A stretch of DNA of 16,346 bases from Auxenochlorella pyrenoidosa (lineage: Eukaryota > Chlorophyta > Trebouxiophyceae > Chlorellales > Chlorellaceae): NCBI GenBank assembly GCA_001430745.1, contig KQ481993.1, forward strand, positions 586,278 to 602,623, in the 5' to 3' direction. Positions 1-9,272 of the stretch are shown piece by piece (position 1 is the first letter of the stretch; every line of letters starts with the position of its first letter). The translations under genes and the position numbers were made by a program. Under the pieces are notes generated by a model. It saw nothing but the letters and a program-made list of their open reading frames with translations, ran no database searches and was not told the DNA's origin.

Positions 1-1969
1 AACACGCGATTCATGGTTGGGTTTGCCATCGACGCCGCCGGCTCCAAGAATGTGCCGCGCTGGGGCTCCTTGCGCTGGGAGGTCGGACCTGGGTGAGCGC
101 CGGCCAGCCTTGGACGCAGCGAATTGTGCCATGCACACCTGAATGAGGGGCTGCCTGGTGGGAGCCATGGGCGTCCTTCCCTGCCTGCGCTCGCGGTGCT
201 GGCGCCGCCTGCAGTGAAAGTTTCGTGCAACCATTGACATGTTGACCCACCAACAGCAACCCCGCTATTGTTCCCTGTTCAGAGCGAGGCCCCCTCCCTC
301 GCCCCCACGGCCCCCCTCCCCGCCGTCACCGTCCCCGCCACCGCCCAGCCCGTCTCCCCCACCCCCCGCCCCCTCTCCACCGCCTCCCCCGAGCCCATCA
401 CCGCCCCCAGCGCCCTCCCCTCCACCTCCTCCTCCGCTGCCCTCCCCTCCGCTGCCACCCTCTCCATCTCCTCCTCCGCCCCCCTCCCCCTCGCCGCCGC
501 CACCCGCGCCCAGCCCGCCGCCCACGCCGCCGCCGCCACAGGGCTGGCGTGCCGCAGGCAAGAGGGCGCGCCCGGCCCCAGCAGGACTCTCGGCTGGCAA
601 AACAGCTGCACATAGCACAACTCTCTCCCGCACAGCGTCCGTGAAGCTTCCGCGGCAGCCATCGGCAGGGTGCCTGCCTCACACTCAGCTCACCCCCACC
701 GACCCCCTCTTGCCCGGCCCGCAGAGTGCGCGACCAACAGCATGTACCTCAATGTGCGCACCCGCACAGACGGCTTTGCCGAGTATGACACCGCCAGCGT
801 GCCGCTCCCCACCGAGGACGACTGGACCGCGCTCGGCGTCGCCCCCTGGCTCCTCTTCTCCTCCCAGCAGCTGACCGGCCTGGTGTACAGCCCCTCCGAC
901 CCCGTCTACGCCAACAACGACCCCGCCAACAAGACCTGCGTGTGGTGGATGTTTAACGCCGCAAACCTGTGAGCTGGGGGGCATGAGGCATGCAGCACTC
1001 GCGCTGGGAGGAGGCCCACGTCCATGGGCAGGCATGTGGCTGAAGCACTGCTGGCCTCCACTGCCAAGGGCCAGCCCACAACTGAACGCCAGCGTGTAGT
1101 TCCGGCGTGAGCAGCAGCTGTTTTGCAAGTGGAGTGGACACCAGCCTGTGCGTGTTGGCACTCTGCAGGGCCAAGCTCTCGGGGCGGCCCTACTTCCGTG
1201 GAGTCAACATGACCCTGCCCTCCGCGATCAGCAGCAGCTACCCCACCATGCTCTTCATGCTGTCGGATGTCGAGCCGCCCGCCTTCTCCACGGGTGCGCT
1301 GCAAACGGCTGTGCTGCACGCCCCGCAGGGCCGGGCCGCCGAGGGCTGCTGCTACGTTGCCAGCTGTGCCAGCACACATCTGGCGGCCCGCCCATTGCCC
1401 AGTTAGTGCCAGGCTGGGTGCAGGCTGCGATGCCAGGGTCCCTTCACCAGCCCGCCCTCCTGTTCCTGGCTTCCCTGCAGCCGGCGCCAACTGGGCCAGC
1501 TGGTGGACCGATCCCAGCACCCAAGTCTGCACGGTGCTGACCCAGGCCATGGCGCTGAACCCAGCCAACAAGGGCGCCACCCTACTGCTGCCCTGCCGCG
1601 ACTCGGGTGCGCACGGGGCATTGGGCCTGCGCTGCGCGCAGGCGGCTCTTCCAGGCCGCAGCTGCTGCTGCCGCTGCTGCTGCCGCTGCCGCGCCGCCGG
1701 GTACTTCAAGGCGGCGCCAGGCTGGCCTCGCTTGCTCAGCACACCACTTGGCCGCCAGGCAGTCTGTGTTAAGGGCAGTCCCACAGGCCCTCGAGCAGCG
1801 CACTGCTGCAGCGCTGAGCTCCGCATGCACGCCCGCCCCCCCTTGTGCAGCCACGCAAACGACCTTCCGCTCCAGCGCAAAGTATTTGGCAGGGTTTGCC
1901 ATCGATGCGGGCGGCACCAAGAACGTGCCGCGCTGGGGGCCCCTCAGCTGGGCGCTGGGGTCGTCTTGA
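1..1969 (+). CDS. Secreted hydroxyproline-rich glycoprotein-like protein with a duplicated globular domain (3' part)
   Basis: Exons read as <1-92, 283-557, 725-968, 1169-1293, 1481-1606 and 1851-1969 (stop TGA 1967-1969). Intron phases (2,1,2,1,1) match at every junction and give 326 visible residues. Residues 1-30 are the end of one globular domain. Residues about 31-121 are a Pro-rich hinge full of SPPPP, PSPSPP and APSPPPP, the kind of sequence hydroxylated and glycosylated in algal wall proteins. Residues 123-326 are a second globular domain with four Cys and NKT/NMT glycosylation sequons. The two domain ends match closely (GFAIDAxGxKNVPRWGxLxW, 16 of 20 residues), so the domain is duplicated around the hinge. 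This domain-hinge-domain layout resembles pherophorins, but I do not recognise the globular domain as the pherophorin one. The 5' end, including any signal peptide, lies outside the window. An extracellular location is inferred from composition. Confidence 0.75.
283..541 (+). repeat. Pro/Ser-rich hinge-coding low-complexity tract
   Basis: This C-rich stretch encodes almost only Pro, Ser and a few Ala in the frame set by the phase-2 splice at 92/283. The units SPPPP, SPSPPP and APSPPPP repeat irregularly. It is the hinge of the flanking gene. On the opposite strand it reads as a false Gly-rich frame. Confidence 0.85.
558..724 (+). other. Intron with probable GC donor (gene 1, intron 2)
   Basis: The best donor is CAG|GCAAGA at 557/558 and the acceptor is CCGCAG at 724. 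Both sides are phase 1 and restore a Glu codon before Cys-Ala-Thr-Asn. A GT donor at 549 (GTGCCG) is also phase 1 and would remove nine bases, so the GC call is likely but not certain. Confidence 0.55.
1607..1850 (+). other. Intron 5 of gene 1 carrying a CTG/CCG microsatellite-like tract
   Basis: Donor GTGCGC and acceptor CTTGTGCAG, phase 1. Around 1660-1700 the intron holds an imperfect run of CTG and CCG triplets. It translates as poly-Ala, Cys-rich or Leu-Pro frames that are not part of the protein. Confidence 0.7.
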
Positions 1970-2782
1970 CCTGGCTGAGACAGCACAGCATGCACAGCAT
2001 GCCTGTGACGCACGACCAAGCAGGCAGCAGCAGCCGCTGCGCCTCCTGCCATCCTCCTTCTGTTTTCTTTCTCCTCTCGGCACACCTGCGCCTGCCACCT
2101 GTCCAGTGGTGCCTGCAGCTGAGGGTGCTGATCAATCGTGCAACCCCTCTCTGATCGCGCAATGCCGCTCTCCAAGCTTGCATACGCCCGCCTCAAGCTC
2201 CCTCCCATCTGCGTTGGGTTGCCACAGCTGGCTGGACAAGGCAGCTCCCCTTGCCACGGTTGCCCAAACCCTACATCATTTCAGTAAACTTCTGCATTCT
2301 TTGTCACCACATCCCAATCCCCTTCTCGGTACCGTCTCCAACTGCAAATGAACCATACACTCACAGCTTCTGGCTAGAGGATCAGGCTCACATGCATGTG
2401 TCACCGCGGCATTGAAGGCAGCACAGTCAGTATGGTCGCAGCTGGTGGGGTGCCACTTGCGGCCAGAAGCAGGACCACCTACGCTGCCAAGCGACCCTTG
2501 CGAGCGCTTTCATGACCAGGAGTGCAGGTCCATGCGCCAGTGGCCCATGGTAGAACACTGCTTGTGGCTCAAATTGTGGGACTGCACATTCTACAGCCAG
2601 CATGCCCTGCTTGACCGCACCATCCGTGTCCTGATCAGCTGCCGACGCAGCTGCGCTGCCAGCCTGGCTGCTGCTCTCGTTTCGGCTGTACCAGGACCAT
2701 GGCCCGATTCCTGGGCTGAAGGCGGTCTTCTTATCTTCCCCTCCGTCGCCTGAGCCCTCGTGAGCCCTCCCCGAAACCCAGA
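1970..2782. other. Gene-free stretch between gene 1 and gene 2
   Basis: This should hold the 3' UTR of gene 1 and the upstream region of gene 2. I found no TGTAA signal on the plus strand here, so the end of the gene 1 transcript is not defined. Just before the gene 2 start there is a 9-bp tandem duplication of TGAGCCCTC at 2751-2769. Open frames here have no recognisable protein similarity. Confidence 0.6.
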
Positions 2783-4630
2783 ATGCCAGCGCCCACGCGA
2801 ACTGCGGCGCTCGTCGCCATTGTCCTGCTGTGCTCTCTGGCTGCGGCCCGGTGAGTTTCTCACAATTGGCAGTGTGGCGGGCTGAGCTGCACCAGCCTGT
2901 TGTGCAGTCGACAGTGGCCACTTCCCGTTTCCAAGCGTCCTGCAGGGCCAGGCGCGGAGCGGACGACCCTGCAGGCAGCGAAGGTAAGCAATTCATGCGA
3001 AGAAGTGGCACCTTGGCGCTGCAGCCGCCAATGCAGCAGCCGCTGCCGCAGCTGCCGCTGTAGCACATGCCTTCCGCCCCCTGCCTGGCTCACGTCATCG
3101 CTCTCCCTGCTGGCGTCACCAGGACAAATCCAAATCCAACGGCAGACTTCAGCAGTGCGCAGTGCACTTGCTTGGTTTATGACCGCCCCCCTGCCACTTG
3201 CATCTGCAGACCGCCCGACATGCGCAGCAGTGACCTGCCCTGCCGGCTCTCACTGCGAGCGGCTGCGCGGCCGCGCCACCTGCGTCCTCAATGATGGCAG
3301 CACCCCCGCCGCCTGCGACAGCATGACCTGCCCGCTGGGCAAGCGCTGTGTTGTGGAGGTGCGATGCACGTGCTGCTGGCATTGTGCCGTCATGAGCGAC
3401 CCCCCGGCCCCTGCATCGCTGCTCACCCTTGCACCGCCACCACCCCTGCTGTGCACGCTGCCACGGGAAAAGCAACATGCATTTTTACTTTTGTGCACGC
3501 CCCGCCCTGTGCTCCCGCACATGTCCTGAATCTCCAGCCACCAAACCCTTCCGCAACCATACAAAACCACATGATGCCGTGCAGAAGGGCAGGGCAAAGT
3601 GCAGGTCTGTGTGCCGCCGCGTGCGCTGCGGCGCTGGCCAGAAGTGCGTGACTGGCCCGGTGAGCTGGTCGGCAGCCAAACCGCCAGCCGTGGAGAGCAT
3701 GGCGCCTGGAACCTTGCAGCAACCCCATGATGCTCTTCTGCATGCGCTGCTTGTTGGTCACGCCGTTCCAATCTTGCGCACCAAGCGTGCATTGCTGCGG
3801 CCGACAGAGTGGCTTCCGTGCCTTTTCAGCGTGCACCTTGGCTGCCGGACTTGCAGGACAATGCCGCAACGTGCGTGAACATGGGCGTCAGCGCCTGCGC
3901 CTTCCTCAAGTGCGCCCTGCCCACCGTGTGCCGGGTTGAGGTGAGGCCTGCAGCGGCAGGAAGGTGAAGGGCAACACGGGTGGAGCGCTGACTGCAAACC
4001 GACTGCTGGTTCCAGGTTCCTGTGCAACACGTGTGTGTGCACGTTCTTTGGGGTGCCTGCATCGGCTGTGACGCCAGCCCTGCTCTCCCATGGCCGCCGC
4101 TCCCCTCGCTGTGCAGCCGGGTGACGACTCGGCATCCTGCCACATGCCCGCCACCTGCGCCGACGCGTCCTGCCCCGCTGGCACCATCTGCAAAGAGGAG
4201 GTACGCTGGGGGCCTGGCAGGGGCTGCCACTGACTCATATGCTTGTTATTTGCCACTTTTACATGCTTTTGCAGCTGTAGCGTCTGTGGGCCTTCACATC
4301 ATTAGGGGGTCCTGCGCCCTGCCCGTTCACTGCTGCAGGCTGGCGACGACTCTGTGAAGTGTATCACCGCCTGCGCTGCTGTGCGCTGCAACCGCGGCCG
4401 CAAATGCGTCATTCAGGCAAGGTTCTAGGGCGATTATTGCAAGGGAATTGCTTTGCTGAGGTGCACGTCTGCAGGCATGCTGGCTGCTACCAGCTGGTAT
4501 ACTTGGAGGGCGACCCTCAGTGCACCCCAGCATGCCCGCCCTGGCTGTCATCTTCTAAGCGGTGTGCTACTGCTGCTGCCTGCTGCAGGCGGGCAAGCCT
4601 GTGTGCGTCAGCCGTGCTCGCAGTTTCTGA
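2783..4630 (+). CDS. Secreted Cys-rich protein of six follistatin-N-like modules
   Basis: Exons are 2783-2850, 2946-2983, 3210-3358, 3585-3659, 3857-3940, 4117-4200, 4339-4416 and 4589-4630 (stop TGA), giving 205 residues. The start is chosen because it opens a clear signal peptide (residues 1 to about 22, hydrophobic core ALVAIVLLCSLAAA), followed by a short charged linker. Residues from about 40 onward form six modules of C-x4-C-x5-C-x(8-10)-C, usually with Gly inside the x5 loop (CPAGSHC, CPLGKRC, CGAGQKC, CPAGTIC, CNRGRKC). The pattern resembles the follistatin N-terminal (FOLN) Cys module found in extracellular proteins. The last five modules are each interrupted by a phase-0 intron just after the third Cys. 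Intron 7 has a GC donor. An extracellular matrix, adhesion or binding role is inferred; no enzyme motif is visible and the partner is unknown. Confidence 0.78.
4417..4588 (+). other. GC-AG intron (gene 2, intron 7)
   Basis: Donor CAG|GCAAGG and acceptor CTGCTGCAG, phase 0 on both sides. Reading through meets a stop (TAG) within a few codons. The only in-phase GT alternative (GTCATT) is a weak donor and would shorten the Cys spacing of the last module. Confidence 0.72.
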
Positions 4631-5280
4631 GCTGGGCTGGCAACAGGCTCCAAACACGGAGCTCATGCTGCGTGACAGGCGGCGCAAGCTGCCTCTTTTG
4701 TCCACCACCTGGTCCCACTTCATCGCCCCAGGCCACACACATTGCCGTGGCTGTGCACACTTTTCCCCAAGACTGTCCCCATTCATTCCCAAGTTTTGCC
4801 AGCATTACTTGCGCTGAACTCCTGCGGCCCGGTTCTATTATGCGCCGCCCATGCCTGCTGTCCATCCTGCACGACAACCACGGTCCACCCCTGCCACGCA
4901 CAGTTTTTTGCCAAATTTTCGGTGCCAACCACAGGCGCACTACCCTACAACTGTGACATCCACACAGACTGTGCACAGATGCAGCACTGCAACAGTCGCC
5001 GTAATTGTCAGTTGCGACCCTAGCCAAAGCCATTGTTCGGCCCCTGACCAGTTTCTGCCATCTGCTGCAGCGGAGCGCATTACAGCATTCTGAATTATTT
5101 GAGAAGATAAAGAGAGATATTTATTTATATTGCGTTTACACGATGATGGTCACAGCCGAATGATGTCTGGCCGCCGGCCGTTGCTCAGACACGCAGGCAA
5201 GGTTCATGGCCAGAATTCCCACATGCACGAGTGCTTCACTGTTGCACTTGCTGCCTACTGCTTGCGCGCTCCCTCCCTCC
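4631..5280. other. Convergent 3' regions of gene 2 and TRIP13, with AT-rich island
   Basis: Here two transcription units meet tail to tail. No plus-strand TGTAA was found for gene 2. At about 5090-5138 the sequence turns strikingly AT-rich (ATATTTATTTATATT), unlike the surrounding GC-rich DNA. No convincing coding exon was seen. Confidence 0.6.
5136..5140 (-). terminator. Polyadenylation signal TGTAA for TRIP13
   Basis: The minus strand reads TGTAAAC here, about 140 nt past the TRIP13 stop. TGTAA is the usual chlorophyte poly(A) signal. It is followed by an AT-rich stretch in the direction of transcription, which suits a cleavage region. Confidence 0.65.
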
Positions 5281-8200
5281 TCATGTCTGCCCGCCCTCGC
5301 TGAGGGTTGCGCGGTCGGCGCGCTCCCGCTGCACAGCTGCCAGCAGGGCGTGGACGTACTGCAAGCAGGAGCAGCGCCCCCCCGGGAAGTCCTCTGCCGC
5401 GTGCGCCAGGAAGGGCAGCTTGCGCAGGGTCCGGCCGCTGAAGCCCTCTGCCGCACGCGCCACCTCCAGCAGGCAGCGGCTGCAGACGGCATGGAGCGGG
5501 CGCGGGGAAGGGGGTTCAGCCCGGACGACACATTGATGGGGAAGCAGACATGGGTGGCGGCACAGCAGGCAGGGAGGTGCATGCACCCTGGCCTTGCGGG
5601 AGGCCGGCTACCCCAGGTTAGAGGCCTGTGGCTGACTGCCAAGGAAGCTCGTGTGAATGGCGCCTCAACTCCCGCTCTCCCTGGTCTTCAGCGCACACCT
5701 GAGGTAGCGGCCATGCTGCGCTGCCGCCCCCTCCTCCTCCATGCTGCACCAGCCGCAGGCTTGGCCTGCCGCCGCCAGGCCCGCGCCCGTGCCGACCCCC
5801 ACTGCTGCTGCCCTGGCGTCGTCGCCGCATGCTGCCCCCTCTGCCTCTTCCAGCTGGCAGGCCTCTGTGTATGGTGCCAGCGGGCAGCTGTCTGTCACAA
5901 TGCCCGCCTGCTGCAGCTCGGCGATGCATGTGCGCAGGATCTCAAACCTACGCAGGGGCCAGCAAGATAAGCGGCCAGCCTGGGTGGTGTGCCCTACTGC
6001 AGGGACAGCCGTCCGGAAAGTCCCAAGAGACCAAGAGCCGCACTCTAGGCATCTAGTTTGACCACAGCACAATTGTTGCGCAGGAGCTGCGGCACGCGAG
6101 CGTGCGCAGGCGCACGCAGCACGCGCACCTGGCCTGCTGGTTGGGGTTGCCGATGTACGCCTTGATGTCTGCCCGGTCCACAAAGGCCAGGTCAATCGCC
6201 TCGGTGATGTTGCTGAGCAGGGCAGGCAGGCATGTGTGGCTCGCCATCGGTCAGCAAGAGCCAGCAGGCAGGCGGCGAGCATGGCTCGAGCGCTGCTGGC
6301 GCTGGGCAGGCAGACAGGACAAGCTCCTGCCTGGAGCAGCGGCAGGTGCTTGCGACGGGCGCTGCAAAAAACCTTCTCGGGGACACAACGCAACCCCCAG
6401 CGTGCCGTGCCAGCCAGCCTGGCCTCGCCTCCCTCTTGAGCCCCACCTGGTGGTGAGCACCATCACGTTGGGCGAGGCCTTCAGCTGGTCCAGGCGTGTG
6501 AGCAGGGAGTTAACGGCACGGATGGCGTCCGCCGGCTCAGAGCCCCCCACGGCGCCCTTCCTGTAGAGGGCAGGCGGTGGGGGTTGTGGGAATTCGGCTT
6601 GGCTTCTCTGGCAAGTGAACAGCAGCATTGCGAGGAGCATTGCAGGCCCGCGGACGGCGAGCAAAGCGGCGCAGGGACTGCAGCAGCAACCTTGCTGCAG
6701 CGTGCCAGCATGCCCAGCCCACAGCCATGCCGTTGAGCCCGCGCTGCAATGCGCTTTCCGAACGCCCACCTGGCTGCCGTGAGGGACTCCACCTCGTCAA
6801 TCAACACAAACACAAGTGTGTCCGGCTCATCCACCACCTCCTGCACACCCTTGGATTGAGCAGGCTGAAGGGCTTGCCGGGAGGCAAGACGGGAAGGCTG
6901 CTCACGCTGGCTGCACAGGTTCTCTTGCTGGCCTGGGTTGGCAGAGTTTGCGCACCCTGCGGCATGCCCACCGCCCACGGCCCCCTGCGCAGCGCACCTG
7001 GATCTTTGCAAACAGCCGCCCCACGAGCTTGCCGCTCTCGCTGAACCACTTGCTGAACAGGCTGTGCGCGTTCACCTCGATGAGCACGCCCTGACTGTAC
7101 CTGCGGTGCCACTCGGTGCAGGACCTGTGATACGCAAGCACAGCCCTCATAGAGCCAGGCAGAAGCCCCTTCCGAAGGCTCGCCCTGCAGCGCCGCCTGC
7201 TGCGCACCGGCACCGCCTGCCGGTCCTGCATGCAGGCCCCACCTGCTGCTCAGCCGGATGGTCAGCTTCTGCGCCAGGGCCTGGCACAGCGAGGTCTTGC
7301 CCGTGCCCGGCGGCCTGCGCCAAGCACGCGCAGGAGGCGTGTAGTTGGCAAGTTGGGGGCACATGCCCTGGAGCCAAGCGGCGCAGCGCTCTTCAGCACA
7401 GAGGTGCGACTGCTGCTTCTTGCGCAGGCCAGCTTTCCTTGCCGACCAGCACGTTGCCCCCTAGCGCGCTCCAGGCAGCGGCAGCAGGGCAGCGTGCTGG
7501 CAGCAGAACACCGGGCAGCCGCGGCGGCGCCCCCCCTTCAGCCCCAGCCGGCGTGGCCCTGCCCCACCCGTGCAGCAGAACCACGCGGTTCCAGCTGATG
7601 AGCTGCGGGTTGACGCGGCTCTCCGAGAAGAGCAGCGCCGAGGTGGCGTAGCGCAGCAGCCGCTGCTTGATCTCGCTCTCATAGTACTGAGGAGAGGGGC
7701 GCGGGGGGTGGGGGTGGGTGAGGGTGGGTGTGGGTGGGGGTTGGGGGTGGGGTGGGGGGGCAGGCATGCACATGTCGGAGGACGCCAGGGTGCAGGCCCG
7801 CGCTGGCAGGAGCCAAGAGTGCGGCAAGCAGGCAGCAGCTCAGCGAGACGGGGACAGGACCGACCTTCCGTGTCCCATGTTCATGATTTCCCTGGGCGTG
7901 CACATACTCGTGAGGTGCCTGTTAACTTGCATGCGCTGCATGCTCCAGGCAAGGCCCGGCCCCCGCTCACCAGCGCCTCCCAGCTGCCGTGGAACTCGGC
8001 GGCGGGCAGCACCCACTCGCGATACGAGGGCGTGCTGTCCTCGCCCTCATCGTCGTCTGCCGGCCCCTCAGCATCCAGCTGGTAGACCATCACCTGCCAG
8101 GTGTGTGCATGGGGTGGCATGTCAGCGACTCCACGTGGGCTCTTTGGTGAGAGGGTTAGCCAATGCTGAGCGGCACAGCAGGCACGGCAGGAGGACCAGG

Positions 8201-8748
8201 GCTGCACAGGAAAAGGGCTGGTGCAAGTCTCCCGTCTGCCGCCGTCGCCATGCCGGGGACCCCAGTCCGCTCACATTCCAGTTGACGTCCCACTGCGCAG
8301 GAGGAAGGTTGCAGCAGTGAGGAGCCGCCCTTCTGCGACGCAGCCGGCACCATACCGCCAGCCAGGCAGAGCCACTCAAGCAATGCAACGGCAGGGGGGC
8401 TGCTCTAGGGCACTGCTGCCAGGCCGGGACCCCAGTTGACCAGCAACTCGCCTGCAGCAGCAGCTTGTTGGGTGCTACCCGCCCCGCCGGCAGGTCCACC
8501 ACGCGGACCGACTGCGCCGCCGCTTCCAGCAGCGGCTGCTGTCCTGGCGGCAGCGCCAGCGGGCCCTCGGCGTAACGCACCGAGGGCAGCGACCCCAGGA
8601 AGGCCAGCGCCGCGGAGCGCACCGCCGCCAGGTCTGCCTGGCAGTCGGGCCGCAGGCACACCTCCACATTCAGGGTGACCTTGGCGGGGTCGCTGGCGGG
8701 TGCTGCCGCTGGCGCATGCCCGTTGGGCGTGCCTGCCGCCATGGTCAT
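5281..8748 (-). CDS. PCH2: Pachytene checkpoint protein 2 / TRIP13 AAA+ ATPase
   Basis: Complement of exons 5281-5479, 5699-5947, 6129-6212, 6447-6560, 6770-6840, 6998-7100, 7243-7314, 7568-7686, 7971-8093, 8275-8292 and 8452-8748; 1449 nt, 482 residues. All phases match. TRIP13 hallmarks are clear: [15 protein letters not shown], Walker [10 protein letters not shown] (186-194), [13 protein letters not shown], Walker [12 protein letters not shown] (D259, E260), sensor 1 LTTSN (N307), [12 protein letters not shown], and sensor 2 [16 protein letters not shown] (R433). The family is a hexameric ATPase that unfolds HORMA-domain proteins (Mad2 with p31comet, Hop1/HORMAD), acting in the spindle checkpoint and meiotic recombination. 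It is about 50 residues longer than human TRIP13, partly from a low-complexity insertion at about 366-412. The start is ATG 8746-8748; the ATG two codons later (8740-8742) has a better context and is equally possible. Confidence 0.95.
7699..7760 (+). repeat. G-rich tract inside TRIP13 intron
   Basis: The plus strand has many runs of three to seven G separated by T, TT or short spacers. It lies next to the acceptor of the 284-nt intron 7687-7970, so in the pre-mRNA it is a long C-rich pyrimidine tract. On the DNA template strand it meets the G-run spacing expected of G-quadruplexes. Confidence 0.8.
8275..8292 (-). other. PCH2: 18-nt microexon of TRIP13 (six residues WDVNWN)
   Basis: The minus strand reads CGCAG|TGGGACGTCAACTGGAAT|GTGAGC, phase 0 on both sides. 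The six residues join exon 1 to the [11 protein letters not shown] strand. The resulting spacing matches the equivalent stretch of human TRIP13 before its HIFQL segment within about one residue. Confidence 0.72.
8293..8451 (-). other. PCH2: GC-AG intron (TRIP13 intron 1)
   Basis: On the minus strand the donor is CTGCAG|GCGAGT and the acceptor CTGCGCAG, phase 0. The only in-phase GT nearby (GTCCCG) is a poor donor and would add seven residues not needed for the family alignment. Confidence 0.68.
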
Positions 8749-9272
8749 GGTGATGAGCTGTTCAGTGTTGGCAGCTGTGTTGAGGGGCAGGATGCAGTGC
8801 TGCAGGGCGCTCGAGACGGTCTGCCAGCGCTGCCGCGCGGTCCGCCCCGCCTGGCAGTGGCTGCTGCTAGCTGCCAGGGATCCGCTGAAGGATCTAACCC
8901 TCCCTGGCTGTCTCGATGACCTCCCGAGCGCGGAGGGTACAGGGCTGAGCTCAAAGACAAGCCGAGGGGGCCGGCTTGAATGCAGGTGACAGGGCAGGCT
9001 TGCTGATGCGCGGCTTTTGGCCCAGGAAAGTTTCGATCATCGGCTTGATGCGACAGGAGGTCAGAGAGAGACACACAGAAGCCGTGCTGTGCTGAGCCCG
9101 CGCCACGCAACTCATCTAGGCGCACCTAGGCGGCCTCTCCTTGCAGTTAGCTCGTTTCCCACACTCGATCCAGCCTCCAGGCCCCACTCCTTGCCCCCCT
9201 GTGCTCCCTCCGCGTCGGTTTGCCGAATCACCTCGCCCGAGTCCTCCCGAGACCCCTCAACGGCGCCCTGCC
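8749..9272. promoter_or_regulatory. Shared upstream region between divergent TRIP13 and ORMDL
   Basis: The two start codons face away from each other across 524 bp, so both promoters and 5' UTRs must lie here. CTAGGCG occurs twice with a 10-bp period (9116-9122 and 9126-9132). A pyrimidine-rich CTCCTTGCAG ending at 9146 could be the acceptor of a 5' UTR intron of ORMDL. No TATA box was recognised. Confidence 0.5.

Noticed and set aside
265..633. Minus-strand Gly-rich open frame of 122 codons
   Set aside because: It is the complement of the Pro-rich hinge of gene 1; CCN codons read backwards give Gly. The plus strand has the phase-consistent exon chain.
1651..1700. Possible Ala- or Cys-rich coding repeat
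   Set aside because: The CTG/CCG run lies inside a phase-consistent intron of gene 1, and the exons on either side join without it.
906..1880. Minus-strand open frame of 324 codons opposite gene 1
   Set aside because: Long open antisense frames are expected in GC-rich DNA. It has no recognisable motif and overlaps five well-phased plus-strand exons and their introns.
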